Positions 6,959 to 13,961 of a stretch of DNA of 14,773 nt are shown here, piece after piece. This stretch comes from UBA12078 sp964573565 (GTDB lineage Bacteria > Patescibacteriota > Dojkabacteria > SC72): contig CAZNJV010000014.1 of assembly GCA_964573565.1 (NCBI GenBank), positions 1-14,773 of the forward strand, in the 5' to 3' direction. Position 1 is the stretch's first letter; each line of letters opens with the position of its first letter. Both the position numbers and the translations under genes were made by a program. The notes beneath the pieces were generated by a model, which had not been told where the DNA came from, searched no databases, and worked only from the letters and a program-made list of their open reading frames with translations.

Positions 6959-8493
6959 ACTACCTTAAAACAGTATATCTCATCTCCCTCTCTGGCTTCA
7001 ATATTTGAGTCAAACTGTATACCACACTCAAAGCCAGATTTTGCCTCTGTTACAATATCTTTGTTAATTCTCAAAGATTTAATTTTGGCATTTCCAATGA
7101 TTTCATCATTACGCACAATATCGCATCTACAATCTCTTTTCATGATGCCATTCTCTACCTTACTTCCAAAAACTTTAGAACCGTCAGAAAGTACAAAAAT
7201 CGCTTTAACTTTTGCCTTCCCAATCTCTTCTTCTGCATCTTGGGGCAAAGACATCATAGATATAACATCATTCACCTCTTCTAGAAGTTTGTAGATAATG
7301 TCATAAGTTCTCACAAGTATCTTGTTCTTCTTTGCATATTCATTCACTCCACTTTCCATACCTACTTCGAAACCTAAAACGATAGCTTTTGATACACTTC
7401 CCATCTCTACATCTTGGAGAGTAATATTACCAACCCCAGACTGGACAATGTTTACAGAATACCCCTCTTCTTCAACCTTGTTTAAGGCATTTTTCAATGC
7501 TTCAAGTGAACCTTCTGAAGAACTTTTAACAATTACATTAAAAAGCTTATCCTTACTTACCTGCTCATCTCCAAAAAAATCATCAAAGGAAGCATCTTCT
7601 GTTAAAGATTCTGCTGATACTTCTTTGTACATGGATTTAAGTAATTTTTCATCCTTGTTCTCAAGTACAAATACCTCTGTTCCAAGTTCCAAGAGATTTG
7701 AAACACCCAATATCTTTCCACCACAGCCACAATCTAAGAGACACAAGTTACTGTTATCTTCAGATATGACTCCTTTAACCTTCTCTATGAAATATTCTTT
7801 TCCCATTCTGTAGCCAAAGAGATCACCTTCGCAAATATGTCCTTGTGTTAATGCCAGTGTCGAAACGTTTCCTTTTGATCTATCTTTTATGGATTCTAAT
7901 ACAAATGCTTTACCCAAAATCCCTTTTGGTAATTCTTCTCTCTCCTGTAATCCTTCTACCTCTGCAACAAGAAGTATCAAATCTAATAATTCAGAGATAT
8001 TCTTACCTGTCTTGCCTGATACTTCAATAACTGGAACATTTCCACCCAATCCTTCTACCTGGATACCGTTGCTTACAAGCTCTCGCTTAACTTTAGGGAT
8101 ATCTACATCTGGTAAATCACATTTGTTGATTACTACGATTGGTTTGGCTGTAGAACGATTTATAATCTCAATGGACTCTTTTGTCTGAGGTTGTACTCCA
8201 TCATCTGCAGCTACAATTAACAAAACGATATCTGCAATACTTCCACCTCTAGATCTCATGAGATCAAAAGCTTCATGGCCTGGTGTATCTATGAATGTAA
8301 TCTTCTTGTCGTCTTTTACATTAACTGTGAAAGCCGAAACCTTCTGAGTAATACCACCAGCTTCGCAACTTTGAACATTACTCTTTCGAATATTGTCTAG
8401 TATCGTGGTTTTTCCATGGTCAACATGCCCCAATATCGTCACGATTGGAACTCTACCACACCCATGAGTTGTGCCGACATTTTTCTTAGACAT
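6952..8493 (-). CDS. infB: Translation initiation factor IF-2, short form
   Basis: IF-2 is the GTPase that brings initiator fMet-tRNA to the 30S subunit and promotes joining of the 50S subunit. The G domain begins almost at once: G1 GHVDHGKT (22-29), G2 GGIT (46-49), G3 DTPGH (69-73), G4 NKCD (123-126) and G5 SGKTG (159-163). It is followed by the beta-barrel domain II, the linker helix domains and the C-terminal fMet-tRNA-binding barrel, ending GFECGIQFDSNIEAREGDEI. At 513 residues it lacks the long N-terminal region found in most bacterial IF-2 (700-900 residues) but looks complete from the G domain on. It starts 16 bases after the nusA stop with no Shine-Dalgarno, so it is probably cotranscribed with nusA. 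Confidence 0.96.
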   Translation of the reverse strand: MSKKNVGTTHGCGRVPIVTILGHVDHGKTTILDNIRKSNVQSCEAGGITQKVSAFTVNVKDDKKITFIDTPGHEAFDLMRSRGGSIADIVLLIVAADDGVQPQTKESIEIINRSTAKPIVVINKCDLPDVDIPKVKRELVSNGIQVEGLGGNVPVIEVSGKTGKNISELLDLILLVAEVEGLQEREELPKGILGKAFVLESIKDRSKGNVSTLALTQGHICEGDLFGYRMGKEYFIEKVKGVISEDNSNLCLLDCGCGGKILGVSNLLELGTEVFVLENKDEKLLKSMYKEVSAESLTEDASFDDFFGDEQVSKDKLFNVIVKSSSEGSLEALKNALNKVEEEGYSVNIVQSGVGNITLQDVEMGSVSKAIVLGFEVGMESGVNEYAKKNKILVRTYDIIYKLLEEVNDVISMMSLPQDAEEEIGKAKVKAIFVLSDGSKVFGSKVENGIMKRDCRCDIVRNDEIIGNAKIKSLRINKDIVTEAKSGFECGIQFDSNIEAREGDEIYCFKVVK

Positions 8494-8497
8494 GTTT

Positions 8498-8512
8498 TAA
8501 TTTTTTAAATTA
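8498..8512 (-). other. AT-only hairpin at the nusA stop codon
   Basis: TAATTT and AAATTA (8498-8503 and 8507-8512) pair perfectly around a three-base loop. The nusA stop is the outermost codon of one arm, and infB starts five bases beyond the other arm. It is thermodynamically weak because it has no GC pair. It may be chance in such AT-rich sequence. Confidence 0.3.
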
Positions 8513-9751
8513 TTCCTCTTTTGCAGGAGCTTCCTCAGCTACAGGACTCTCTTCTACGACTTCTCCTGTAGTATCAGGCTCTGCTGTTACATTCTCTTCA
8601 GCAGCTGGTACTTCCTCTGTTACGATTTCTTCTGTGTTTGGTGTCTCTTCTGTTACGTTCTCTTCAGTTACAGGGGTTTCTTCTTTTTCCTCTACCTTGT
8701 TGATACCATTTCCAACAATATCAATCTTGAATCCGGTCAACTTCCATGCCAATCGGACATTCTGTCCTTCTCTACCGATAGCTAATGATAGCTGATCTTC
8801 ATCAACAGTTACAGTAGCTGTATCTTCTTCAATCTTTACAGATGCAATCTTTGCTGGGCTTAATGCATTTGCAACGAATTTCTCTTGGCTCTCATCCCAT
8901 TCGATGATATCTATCTTCTCTTCACCGATTTCATTCATCACATTTGCGATACGGATACCTCTCTGGCCTACGCATGATCCAATTGGATCTACACCATCTT
9001 GGTGAGAAACAACTGCAATCTTACTTCTAGATCCAGCTTCTCTTGCAACAGCCTTTACCTCTACAACTCCTGATTCAATTTCAGGAACCTCAAGTTTGAA
9101 AAGCTCAATTAAGAATTTAGGCTCTGCTCTTGATACTATGATTTGTCCATCATCAATGGATTTTAACAATACTTTGTATCTTTCGCCCAATCTGTAGAAC
9201 TCATTAGAGATCTGCTCTTCCTGAGGCATGATTGCTGTAGCTTTTCCAATTTCAAATACAACCTGTCCCTTTTGCATTCTCTGCATCAAAGCACTAAATA
9301 TCTCTCCTACTTTGTCGTTAAATTCAACCAATACTGCTTCTTTCTCTGATTCTCTCATCTTTTGTAATATGACCTGCTTTGCAGTCTGTGCAGCAATTCT
9401 TCCAAAATCCTCAGCAGGCATTTCCAACTGAATACTGTCCCCGACCTCTACATTTGGAGAGATCATTTCAGCATCAGATACGGAGATCTGCATATTGTCA
9501 TCTGCAACTTTTGCAACAACCTCTTTGGTTGCAATTAGCTTAAACTCACCTGTCTCTCTATCTAATTCAACCGTGAGGTTTGCACCCATCTTCTCTTCTT
9601 CCTCTTCAGAAAGATTCAAATTCTGGAATTTTTCTTTTTTGTAAGCAACAAGTATTGCAGCTTCAAGCGCTAAGAAGATTTCTTCTTTGTCTATTCCTCT
9701 TTCTGCAGCTATTTGATTTATTGCAGCAACAAATTCTGATGTCATTGCCAT
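8510..9751 (-). CDS. nusA: Transcription termination/antitermination factor NusA
   Basis: NusA binds RNA polymerase and nascent RNA and modulates pausing, termination and antitermination. The order is N-terminal polymerase-binding domain (about 1-125), S1 domain (about 130-210), KH1 with GQRG (262-265) and KH2 with AIGREGQNVRLA (324-335). These are followed by an acidic tail (353-413) in place of the helical AR repeats of E. coli NusA. The core of about 350 residues resembles Gram-positive NusA. The start at 9751 is the first ATG; the second, two codons later, is also possible. There is no Shine-Dalgarno. A TATAAT box lies 18 bases upstream. nusA is followed by infB, as in most bacteria, but ylxR and ylxQ are absent between them and rimP does not precede it. 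Confidence 0.95.
   Translation of the reverse strand: MAMTSEFVAAINQIAAERGIDKEEIFLALEAAILVAYKKEKFQNLNLSEEEEEKMGANLTVELDRETGEFKLIATKEVVAKVADDNMQISVSDAEMISPNVEVGDSIQLEMPAEDFGRIAAQTAKQVILQKMRESEKEAVLVEFNDKVGEIFSALMQRMQKGQVVFEIGKATAIMPQEEQISNEFYRLGERYKVLLKSIDDGQIIVSRAEPKFLIELFKLEVPEIESGVVEVKAVAREAGSRSKIAVVSHQDGVDPIGSCVGQRGIRIANVMNEIGEEKIDIIEWDESQEKFVANALSPAKIASVKIEEDTATVTVDEDQLSLAIGREGQNVRLAWKLTGFKIDIVGNGINKVEEKEETPVTEENVTEETPNTEEIVTEEVPAAEENVTAEPDTTGEVVEESPVAEEAPAKEE
8513..8677 (-). repeat. Degenerate tandem repeat coding the acidic NusA tail
   Basis: Residues 359-413 consist of five imperfect units of 10-12 residues: TPVTEENVTEE, TPNTEEIVTEE, VPAAEENVTAE, PDTTGEVVEE and SPVAEEAPAKEE. The tail is strongly acidic, has no aromatic residue and is predicted to be disordered. 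The unit suggests expansion by slippage or recombination of a block of about 33 bases. Confidence 0.75.
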
Positions 9752-9769
9752 AGTTTTTAGTGTTTAAAA

Positions 9770-9775
9770 ATTATA
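9770..9775 (-). promoter_or_regulatory. Probable -10 box of nusA-infB
   Basis: A consensus TATAAT on the minus strand lies 18 bases before the nusA ATG, implying a leader of about 11 bases. It follows directly after the terminator of the upstream operon, where a new promoter is expected. At the usual -35 distance there is only the T-tract of that terminator. Confidence 0.5.
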
Positions 9776-9792
9776 TTTAAAATAGTACTTTC

Positions 9793-9823
9793 AAAAAAAA
9801 AGGTGAGAATTCTCATCCTCACC
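9793..9823 (-). terminator. Intrinsic terminator of the aspS-Nudix operon
   Basis: On the minus strand GGTGAG pairs with CTCACC across a 10-base loop and is followed at once by a run of about eight T. The loop contains the palindrome TGAGAATTCTCA, which could fold as an alternative stem. It is the only canonical rho-independent terminator seen in the window. It lies about 70 bases after the Nudix stop and just before the nusA promoter. Nothing else is recognisable in 9752-9890. Confidence 0.8.
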
Positions 9824-9890
9824 CTCCTCTTTGTATAACTTTCAATAGGTAGTATAGCACAATCAAGAGATCAGATCTAGGTCTTACTGT

Positions 9891-10325
9891 TTATAAATTT
9901 TTAATCTCGCTATTTATTTCCTGAATCCTCTCCCAATTACTTGTTAAGAACTCCCTATCTGTTTGATCTGTTAATTTCTCAACTGCGTCTTCGTATGAGA
10001 ACCAATCCGCTTCTTTGACATTTTCATCTACAGGTTTAAGCTCTCCTGTGTAATCAGTTTGAAACAGAAACATATGGATTTCCATAGGGTACGCACCTGG
10101 AGTATCCTTTGTAATACCTGATGGATATCGTTCATAAACTCCTAATTCATCAACAGAGGAGAATTCCGTCAAACCAGTTTCTTCTAAAACTTCTCGTTTT
10201 GCTGCAGTAATATAATCTTCTCCTTCATCAACCCCACCTCTTGGGAATCCCCAGAGATGTTCATTCGCCAATGCAATTTTGCCATAAGAATTTAGAACTA
10301 TTCCACCAGCTCGATACGATTTCAT
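9891..10325 (-). CDS. Nudix hydrolase, MutT/Ap4A-type
   Basis: Nudix enzymes cleave nucleoside diphosphates linked to another moiety, and many clear damaged nucleotides or dinucleoside polyphosphates. The complete Nudix box G-x5-E-x7-REVLEETGL runs from Gly30 to Leu52 of the 144-residue protein. The WGFPRGGVDEGE context resembles diadenosine tetraphosphate hydrolases and related pyrophosphohydrolases, but the substrate cannot be assigned. The frame opens one codon earlier with TTG; the ATG at 10325 is preferred. No Shine-Dalgarno is present. It begins 18 bases after the aspS stop and ends ahead of the intrinsic terminator, so it is the last gene of an aspS operon. Ap4A is a side product of aminoacyl-tRNA synthetases, which would fit the pairing, but that link is inference. 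Confidence 0.9.
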   Translation of the reverse strand: MKSYRAGGIVLNSYGKIALANEHLWGFPRGGVDEGEDYITAAKREVLEETGLTEFSSVDELGVYERYPSGITKDTPGAYPMEIHMFLFQTDYTGELKPVDENVKEADWFSYEDAVEKLTDQTDREFLTSNWERIQEINSEIKNL

Positions 10326-10331
10326 CAAATT

Positions 10332-10351
10332 AAAAATAATAAATTATTTTT
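10332..10351 (-). other. AT-only hairpin over the aspS stop codon
   Basis: Two perfect eight-base arms (AAAAATAA and TTATTTTT) flank a four-base loop. On the minus strand the aspS stop is inside the first arm, and the arm's five terminal T resemble a short terminator tail. It could attenuate expression of the Nudix gene starting six bases later. It lacks GC pairs, so it is weak. Confidence 0.35.
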
Positions 10352-11687
10352 GCTTTATCTTAGAAAGTAGCTTCCCTAGTCTGTTTGGAGTGTTAGGAAG
10401 ATATGTAGTTTCAAGGATACTTCCATAGTTTAACATCTTCATGAGGACTCTTTCTGTACCGATAGCGAATCCTCCGTGAGGTGGACATCCATATTCAAAA
10501 TATTCTAGATAGTCTTTTAACTGTCCATCTAATGCCATACCTCTCTCGGTTGCATTTGCTTTTAATTCTTCCAATCTATGTTCTCTTTGTGCACCAGTCG
10601 TTATCTCAATACCTTTCCAGAATAGGTCATAGCCCATTGCTAGTTTGGTATTCTCTGGATTCTTCATATGGTAGAAAGCTCTTCTTGCGTGTGGGTAGTC
10701 TATGACGAATACAAATTCACAACCTGTTTCCTTCTCCATTATCTCTCCCATTGCTCTCTCTTCTTCTGGTGAAAAGTCTCCTGTATCTTTACTTTCTACT
10801 CCTGCTTTTGCTAGCTTTTCTTTAGCTTCTGCAACTGTGAGATATGGGAAGTCTCCTTCTGGGACTTTGATATCTACTCCAAATATCTCTTTTATCTTCT
10901 CTCCATATTTTGCTTTTACATCAGTAAGCATTTTCTTAAGCATCTCTTGTTCGTAATGACATACATCTTTGTATGAATCTATATATGCCATCTCCACATC
11001 GAAGCTTGTATATTCGGTTAGATGCCTTGTTGTGAATGATTTTTCTGCTCTGAATACAGGTCCCATGTTAAAGACTCTTTCTAGGTCTGATGCCATTCCC
11101 ATCTGTTTATGGAATTGTGGTGATTGTGCTAGGTATGCTTTTCTATCAAAATATTTTACTTCAAATACGTTTGCTCCTGATTCACTTGCGGCACTGATTA
11201 TTCTTGGTGCATTGATTTCTACAAATCCGTTATCTATACAATATTGTCTGAATGATGCTCCCATTGTTGTAGCTACATCCATCATGAGTTGATTTCTCTT
11301 GCTTCTGAGGTCCACCCATCTGTAGTCTAATCTTTTGTCTAATGCTGTTACGTTGTCTACATGTTCTCCTTCTATGGAGATTGGGAGTGGTGCTTTGGAT
11401 AACGAGTCTATTTTTAGTGTCTTTATTCCTAATTCATATCCGCATGCTACTTGTTTTGCTTCTTTTACTTCTCCTGTTATGTCTACTATGGATTCGAGGG
11501 TTAGGGTTTTTGCTGTTTTAAATACTTCTTCATCTCCATACCATGCTACTGTTTGTACTATTCCTGATCTGTCTCTTACCATTATGAACAATATCTTTCC
11601 TTGGTCTCTTACTGTGTCTACTCTTCCTCTTATTCTTACTTCTTTTCCTATGTGTTGTGAGAGTTCCCCTATATGTGTTCTTTCCAT
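10344..11687 (-). CDS. aspS: Aspartyl-tRNA synthetase, archaeal/eukaryotic-type (AspRS or Asp/Asn-RS)
   Basis: This class II synthetase attaches aspartate to tRNA. The 447-residue size, the OB-fold anticodon domain (about 1-100) and the direct passage into the catalytic core mark the archaeal/eukaryotic-type subfamily. Bacterial AspRS is about 590 residues with an inserted GAD domain, absent here. Visible motifs are FVEINAPRI (motif 1, 155-163), QSPQ (188-191), FRAEKSFTTRH (motif 2, 212-222) and GGFAIGTERVLM (motif 3, 405-416). By an alignment from memory to Thermococcus AspRS, the residues said to restrict anticodon choice (Trp26, Lys85) are Asp24 and Ala81 here, so the enzyme may be non-discriminating and also charge tRNA-Asn. 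The start MERTHIGEL fits. It heads an operon with the Nudix gene. Confidence 0.93.
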   Translation of the reverse strand: MERTHIGELSQHIGKEVRIRGRVDTVRDQGKILFIMVRDRSGIVQTVAWYGDEEVFKTAKTLTLESIVDITGEVKEAKQVACGYELGIKTLKIDSLSKAPLPISIEGEHVDNVTALDKRLDYRWVDLRSKRNQLMMDVATTMGASFRQYCIDNGFVEINAPRIISAASESGANVFEVKYFDRKAYLAQSPQFHKQMGMASDLERVFNMGPVFRAEKSFTTRHLTEYTSFDVEMAYIDSYKDVCHYEQEMLKKMLTDVKAKYGEKIKEIFGVDIKVPEGDFPYLTVAEAKEKLAKAGVESKDTGDFSPEEERAMGEIMEKETGCEFVFVIDYPHARRAFYHMKNPENTKLAMGYDLFWKGIEITTGAQREHRLEELKANATERGMALDGQLKDYLEYFEYGCPPHGGFAIGTERVLMKMLNYGSILETTYLPNTPNRLGKLLSKIKQK

Positions 11688-11717
11688 ATATGTGATGAAA
11701 TATATTAATTACAGGGA

Positions 11718-11726
11718 ATTATATCA
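11718..11726 (-). promoter_or_regulatory. Extended -10 promoter of aspS
   Basis: TGA plus TATAAT on the minus strand (11726-11718) forms an extended -10, with the aspS ATG 30 bases further on and an expected leader of about 24 bases. The -35 region is weak but contains the palindrome at 11730-11742. Confidence 0.55.
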
Positions 11727-11729
11727 TAT

Positions 11730-11742
11730 ATCTTAGTAAGAT
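11730..11742. repeat. 13-bp palindrome upstream of the aspS -10
   Basis: ATCTTA and TAAGAT surround a single central base, four bases from the extended -10 and about 12 bases beyond the immA-like stop codon. Its place over the -35 region would suit a repressor or activator site. It could also be chance, as it is AT-rich. Confidence 0.3.
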
Positions 11743-11754
11743 TATCTTCCATTT

Positions 11755-12393
11755 TTATCTTTGTTTCTGCAAATCGATGATAGTTTGCAAGTGACTTTTG
11801 CATTTAGAATTATTCCCCAGAACCGATTGCTTACATTGGATTGCGGTAGTAGTAAGTGAGCAGCAAGCTTTTTCCGATAGCAGTCCTATAAATTTCGCAG
11901 TATCTCCTAATTCCCAATCATGAAGTGGCTTCTCCACATCTTCTACCATAGAGTTAACAATACTTGTTGGAAGTAGGAGAAAACCAGCAAAAATATCCGC
12001 CTCCCTTTCAACCATCTTATATGTATAATCATCAAAATCCTGCATCTGAGAAAGGTATTCCTCTACAGAGTTGCATTGCCCTAGGATATCCCTATGTAAG
12101 TTAAAGTGTCCTAATTCGTGTGCAAGAGAGAATAACAATCTTGACCTTCGTCCGTCATTTGCAAACAAGTTCTCCTCAACTACAATCTGCTTACGATTGG
12201 CAGTTAAGAAAGCTTCTCCATAATAATCGGTTTTTAAATTGGGCTCTACAACTAACTTGAGTCCGCAGGAGATTTCTAAAATACTTTCAACTTGGATAGG
12301 CAAACAAATCTTCCCTGAATAATAAGCATCTAATATAAGATTCGCTTTATTCTCTATTTCCTTATCGGGTATTCTTGTTTTTGTCATTGTCAT
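11755..12393 (-). CDS. ImmA/IrrE-family zinc metallopeptidase
   Basis: Proteins of this family (COG2856-like) cleave partner XRE-type repressors, as ImmA does with ImmR in ICEBs1 and IrrE with DdrO in Deinococcus. Here the HELGH zinc motif (His92, Glu93, His96) and the downstream EREADIFAGFLLLP segment, whose Glu131 should be the third zinc ligand, are intact in 212 residues. The C-terminal part (177-198) has four cysteines (CC, then C187 and C198) that are unusual for the family and could form another metal site. The start overlaps the end of the upstream XRE gene by 32 bases. A second ATG two codons later is possible. Only a weak AGG precedes the start. The pair strongly suggests a protease-controlled regulator. 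A toxin-antitoxin-like role is an alternative. Confidence 0.88.
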   Translation of the reverse strand: MTMTKTRIPDKEIENKANLILDAYYSGKICLPIQVESILEISCGLKLVVEPNLKTDYYGEAFLTANRKQIVVEENLFANDGRRSRLLFSLAHELGHFNLHRDILGQCNSVEEYLSQMQDFDDYTYKMVEREADIFAGFLLLPTSIVNSMVEDVEKPLHDWELGDTAKFIGLLSEKACCSLTTTAIQCKQSVLGNNSKCKSHLQTIIDLQKQR

Positions 12394-12763
12394 TCGAGCC
12401 TGGGGTAGTAACTGCTCTAACTAAAGCTTCCAAATCACCAGCTGTAACATCCTTCATTCTTGCCTTCCTACAAAATGCAGGCAATATTCCCATATTAGAC
12501 TGCAAATCTTGAGGGATCTCCCCTCGACTAGTGTCAGCAAGATCTGAGATATATTTGTAATCTTCAGAACCGTCTTTAATATTCAAAGCTTTAGCTATCG
12601 TTTTAAGGAACTCTTCCCCTTTTGGCACTGGTAATAAATTATTTTCTAATTTACTGATCTTTGCAGGGTCTAAGTTATTTGCTCTACAAAATTCTCGCAA
12701 AGTAACTCTCATACTCAATCGCTCTGCATTGAGCATATCACCAAAAGAACTATAATTTTTCAT
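12362..12763 (-). CDS. XRE-family helix-turn-helix regulator, partner of the ImmA-like peptidase
   Basis: The 133-residue protein carries a Cro/cI-type helix-turn-helix (about 21-41: TLREFCRANNLDPAKISKLENN), then the usual FLKTIAKALNI continuation (52-62) and a charged, disordered C-terminus rich in Asn, Asp and Lys. It probably binds operators near its own promoter and is probably the substrate of the overlapping zinc peptidase. A longer frame from a TTG at 12832 would place the coding region over the promoter, so the ATG at 12763 giving MKNYSSFGDML is chosen. It follows dnaJ in the same orientation without a terminator between, but has its own promoter, so heat-shock read-through is also possible. 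Confidence 0.85.
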   Translation of the reverse strand: MKNYSSFGDMLNAERLSMRVTLREFCRANNLDPAKISKLENNLLPVPKGEEFLKTIAKALNIKDGSEDYKYISDLADTSRGEIPQDLQSNMGILPAFCRKARMKDVTAGDLEALVRAVTTPGSNDNDKNKNTR

Positions 12764-12802
12764 AATTTTATAAATTAAGGCAGTAATTAATTTATGTTTA
12801 CC

Positions 12803-12832
12803 AGTATAATCCAAAATAGTCGCCGTTGTCAA
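12803..12832 (-). promoter_or_regulatory. Sigma70-type promoter of the XRE-ImmA operon, with possible operator
   Basis: A perfect -35 (TTGACA, 12832-12827) and a TATACT -10 (12808-12803) are separated by 18 bases on the minus strand. The expected leader is about 33 bases. The -35 sits within a small inverted repeat GTTG-N8-CAAC (12825-12840) that could be an autoregulatory operator, though four-base arms are weak evidence. Confidence 0.6.
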
Positions 12833-12846
12833 TATTCAACAACACA

Positions 12847-13944
12847 TTACTTCTTCCCCAACTCCTCCCACAACTGTTTCTCTCTCCTATCTAACTTAGT
12901 AGGAACATTCAAATTTACTCTCACATAATGATCACCTCTCTTACCACCATCATTAAGAATATATGCACCCTTACCCTTAATCCTAAAAATAGTACCAGAT
13001 TGAGTACCCTTAGGAATCTTTAACTTAACATCCCCAGCCACAGTCTCAACCATAATCTCACCACCCAACACAGCCATAGGAATCTCGATATCAGTCTCAG
13101 AATAAATATCATTACCCCTTCTCTCAAACAAATCTGAAGCCTCAACCTCTATCTCCACATACAAATCTCCCGAAGGAGTACCATTCCTACCAGCATTACC
13201 ACCATTCCTGAACCTCAAAACCATACCATCATACGAACCCGCAGGGAACTTAACAGTAACCTTCTCTGTCTTTGTCTTAACCCCAGTACCTCCACAGCTA
13301 CCACAAGGAGACTTAATAGTCTTACCAGTACCATGACACTTACTGCAAACACTCATAACAGCAATCTGACCCAATATAGTGGATCGGACTTGTCTCTCCT
13401 GACCAGTACCATGACACACAGAACAAGTCTCTACCTTACCATCCTTACTACCACTACCATCACACACATCACAAACCACATCTCTCTGTACATTAATCTT
13501 GTATTCACCACCCTCCATAGCCTCCATGAAATCTAATTTCACCCTATACCTAATATCACTACCTCTCTCTTCCCTAGCCCTCTGGTTACCACCAAATCCA
13601 AAATCAAACCCACTGTTTCCACCTCCAAAGAAAGAATTAAAAATATCACCCATATCAAAAGGAGTACCACCATTAAAACCACTAAAATCTGAATATCCAC
13701 CACTACTACCAGGATTAAAACCAGCAGTACCTGCAAAACCATACTGATCATACGCAGACCTCTTAGACTCATCAGACAATACCTCATATGCCTCCTGTAC
13801 CTCCTTAAATTTCTCTTCAGCACCATCATCCTTATTAACATCCGGATGATATTTCTTAACAAGCTTTCTGTAAGCCTTTTTAAGTTGGTCCTGTGTAGCT
13901 TTTTTCTCTACTCCTAATACTTCATAGTAATCTCTTTTTTCCAT
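12847..13944 (-). CDS. dnaJ: Chaperone protein DnaJ, type I (Hsp40)
   Basis: DnaJ delivers unfolded proteins to DnaK and stimulates its ATPase. All type I parts are present in 365 residues: J domain with HPD at 33-35, Gly/Phe-rich linker (about 70-123), four CxxCxGxG zinc repeats (158-165, 174-181, 200-207, 214-221) and two C-terminal beta domains. The ATG at 13944 gives the classic start KRDYYEVLGV. No Shine-Dalgarno is seen; a TGC-TAAAAT extended -10 ends eight bases before the ATG, so the mRNA should be almost leaderless. dnaK and grpE are not beside it in the window. The gene's codon choice is markedly G/T-rich compared with pnp or nusA. Confidence 0.97.
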   Translation of the reverse strand: MEKRDYYEVLGVEKKATQDQLKKAYRKLVKKYHPDVNKDDGAEEKFKEVQEAYEVLSDESKRSAYDQYGFAGTAGFNPGSSGGYSDFSGFNGGTPFDMGDIFNSFFGGGNSGFDFGFGGNQRAREERGSDIRYRVKLDFMEAMEGGEYKINVQRDVVCDVCDGSGSKDGKVETCSVCHGTGQERQVRSTILGQIAVMSVCSKCHGTGKTIKSPCGSCGGTGVKTKTEKVTVKFPAGSYDGMVLRFRNGGNAGRNGTPSGDLYVEIEVEASDLFERRGNDIYSETDIEIPMAVLGGEIMVETVAGDVKLKIPKGTQSGTIFRIKGKGAYILNDGGKRGDHYVRVNLNVPTKLDRREKQLWEELGKK

Positions 13945-13952
13945 AGCTCATC

Positions 13953-13961
13953 ATTTTAGCA
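13953..13961 (-). promoter_or_regulatory. Extended -10 promoter of dnaJ
   Basis: TGC-TAAAAT on the minus strand (13961-13953) ends eight bases before the dnaJ ATG, predicting a leader of only one or two bases. It lies inside one arm of the CIRCE-like repeat, so a bound repressor would occlude it. Confidence 0.5.

Noticed and set aside
7322..7813. 163-residue plus-strand frame within infB
   Set aside because: It is antisense to conserved IF-2 domains. Its Ser/Pro/Phe-rich translation is typical of a shadow frame.
12764..12832. TTG start that would extend the XRE protein by 23 residues
   Set aside because: The extension would coincide with the TTGACA and TATACT promoter boxes; the internal ATG gives a normal XRE N-terminus.
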